A stretch of 64,000 nucleotides of DNA from Glossina fuscipes (Eukaryota; Arthropoda; Insecta; Diptera; Glossinidae), in contig NW_023998416.1 of NCBI RefSeq assembly GCF_014805625.2, positions 16,574,401 to 16,638,400 on the forward strand. Reading direction: 5' to 3'. A program made the translations under genes and the position numbers. The notes beneath the pieces are model-generated. The model saw nothing but the letters and a program-made list of their open reading frames with translations. It searched no databases and had not been told where the DNA came from. Each line of letters starts with the position of its first letter. The first letter of the stretch is position 1. Positions 62,996 to 64,000 of this stretch are shown here, one piece after another.

Positions 62996-63639
62996 TCTAA
63001 ACAAATGAACCATTGTACAAGTACATGTGTCTAACAAACGTGCATTCAGAGATATGACAATATGATTGTAATAATAAATTTCCATACGTAAACATAACAA
63101 TTTATGTTCAACTACAAAGATGCGAATGTTTTTTTTAATGTTCACACCTTAACAAAATATTTCTTCCACTTCATATATTTATATAAAAATATATGTATGT
63201 AATGAATTTTTTTTTATAATACGAACTCTATTATATTAAACGAAACGATTTAAGCAACTTTAAAATTTCAAGTCATCAAAAGCTATAGAAAACAATTCAT
63301 AATTGGAAAGTAATAATAATGTCGATAAGAAGAATATGTGTACATCTATTCACACGAGTAAGCTCGTAGGCCGCAGATTATATCAATTAGTTCATTTGAA
63401 CGATTTAATCGTTTCAATTAAATGTTTAGAGTAAAATCAATGATTTTCCCTGCTCAACACGGACTCGTTAAAGGACGATTACGTTCACAAATTTTTGCTA
63501 TATTCAATACCAAAATCTGGTAATTCGATTAATTGATATGATTGGTTCCCCTGCCTGCGTTCTGATTTGCGGAGAGTGAGTTGTAGATATTATTGTCAGT
63601 TCAGGGATCCCCAAAATTATCCCTTAAGTCCTATCCTAT

Positions 63640-63967
63640 ACACTTTTTTTTTTAATGACTTATCATCACATGATGTCAAGTTTTTTGAATCGTTCAACCC
63701 CAACACTCATGGGCTTCGCAATCTGACTTAAATGAACTCAAGGAGTGGTGTCGCTTAAACTTGACCTTACATAGTCGGAATAAATTCAAACAAATAGCAC
63801 TCAGCAGATGTACACTTGCATATACATCGCTTTGCATTCATCAAGTCCGCTTGGATGAAATATATATTCTCTTTTCTTTATGCTTGGTAACCTTTGAATT
63901 TCGGATCTGCTGTAATCTACACATTGAGTATGTAGTCAATAAGAAGAGCCTTCTTGGGTTAGTGTGA
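63640..63967 (+). pseudogene. Non-LTR reverse-transcriptase fragment at window edge
   Basis: The frames contain NELKEWCRLNLTLHSRNKFKQIALSR, the thumb-side pattern LxxWCxxNxLxLNxxK of jockey-type reverse transcriptases. This runs into FEFRICCNLHIEYVV and SLLGLV, like the DLG/HI/KA block. Frameshifts are present and the element continues beyond, or was truncated at, the window edge. Confidence 0.5.
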
Positions 63968-64000
63968 AACGGTGAGCGAAGCCGCACTTTACCAAGGTAC

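Larger units (their letters stand above)
59811..63639. other. AT-rich DNA, no gene recognised
   Basis: Holds a family 1 copy and two microsatellites. A first exon of gene C could lie here or just below the mariner, but I could not identify one. Confidence 0.45.

Overview
The window is nuclear DNA of an insect, most likely a higher (brachyceran) fly. It is AT-rich and gene-poor, with short (55-85 bp) GT-AG introns, many decayed DNA transposons and non-LTR retrotransposons, and diverged copies of at least two dispersed repeat families. Naming a genus would be a guess. A calyptrate fly is possible from the style of the dispersed repeats, but I cannot confirm it. There are no bacterial-type operons, CRISPR arrays, rRNA genes or clear tRNA genes.

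The only convincing host genes form a minus-strand cluster of CAP-domain (SCP/TAPS, GAPR-1-like) genes. Gene B (45439 to 40582) has 9 exons and predicts 978 residues: a long disordered Arg/Pro/Thr-Pro-rich head followed by four CAP domains. Gene A (36861 to 30871) has 12 exons and predicts about 1074 residues: a Ser/Thr/Pro-rich head followed by five CAP domains. They lie head to tail and share exon lengths, intron phases, linker sequences, two long introns at matching positions and a similar leader, so one is a tandem duplicate of the other. A third, single-CAP gene C (56963 to 56405, 5' end unresolved) lies 11 kb beyond gene B. None of the three shows a signal peptide or membrane segment, so an intracellular GAPR-1-like role is more likely than a secreted venom-antigen type.

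Layout: 1-20.2 kb has no recognisable gene, only repeat copies and one reverse-transcriptase remnant. 20.2-21.3 kb is an internally deleted pogo/Tigger element. 21.3-30.8 kb is intergenic with a short Tc1-like element. 30.9-36.9 kb is gene A, 36.9-40.6 kb a spacer, and 40.6-45.4 kb gene B. 45.6-56.4 kb is intergenic, with a tRNA-derived SINE-like unit and a non-LTR remnant. 56.4-57.0 kb is gene C. 57.57-58.70 kb is a dead mariner with both ends preserved. 58.7-64 kb is intergenic and ends in another reverse-transcriptase fragment.

The most unusual content is the multi-CAP architecture. It appears to be built by repeating a two-exon, phase-2-to-phase-2 module. The two genes differ by one module, have lost the same active-site residues in CAP domain 2, and carry unrelated disordered heads on a shared CAP chain. 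Exon boundaries were derived by hand from splice consensus and reading-frame continuity, and transcripts would be needed to confirm them.
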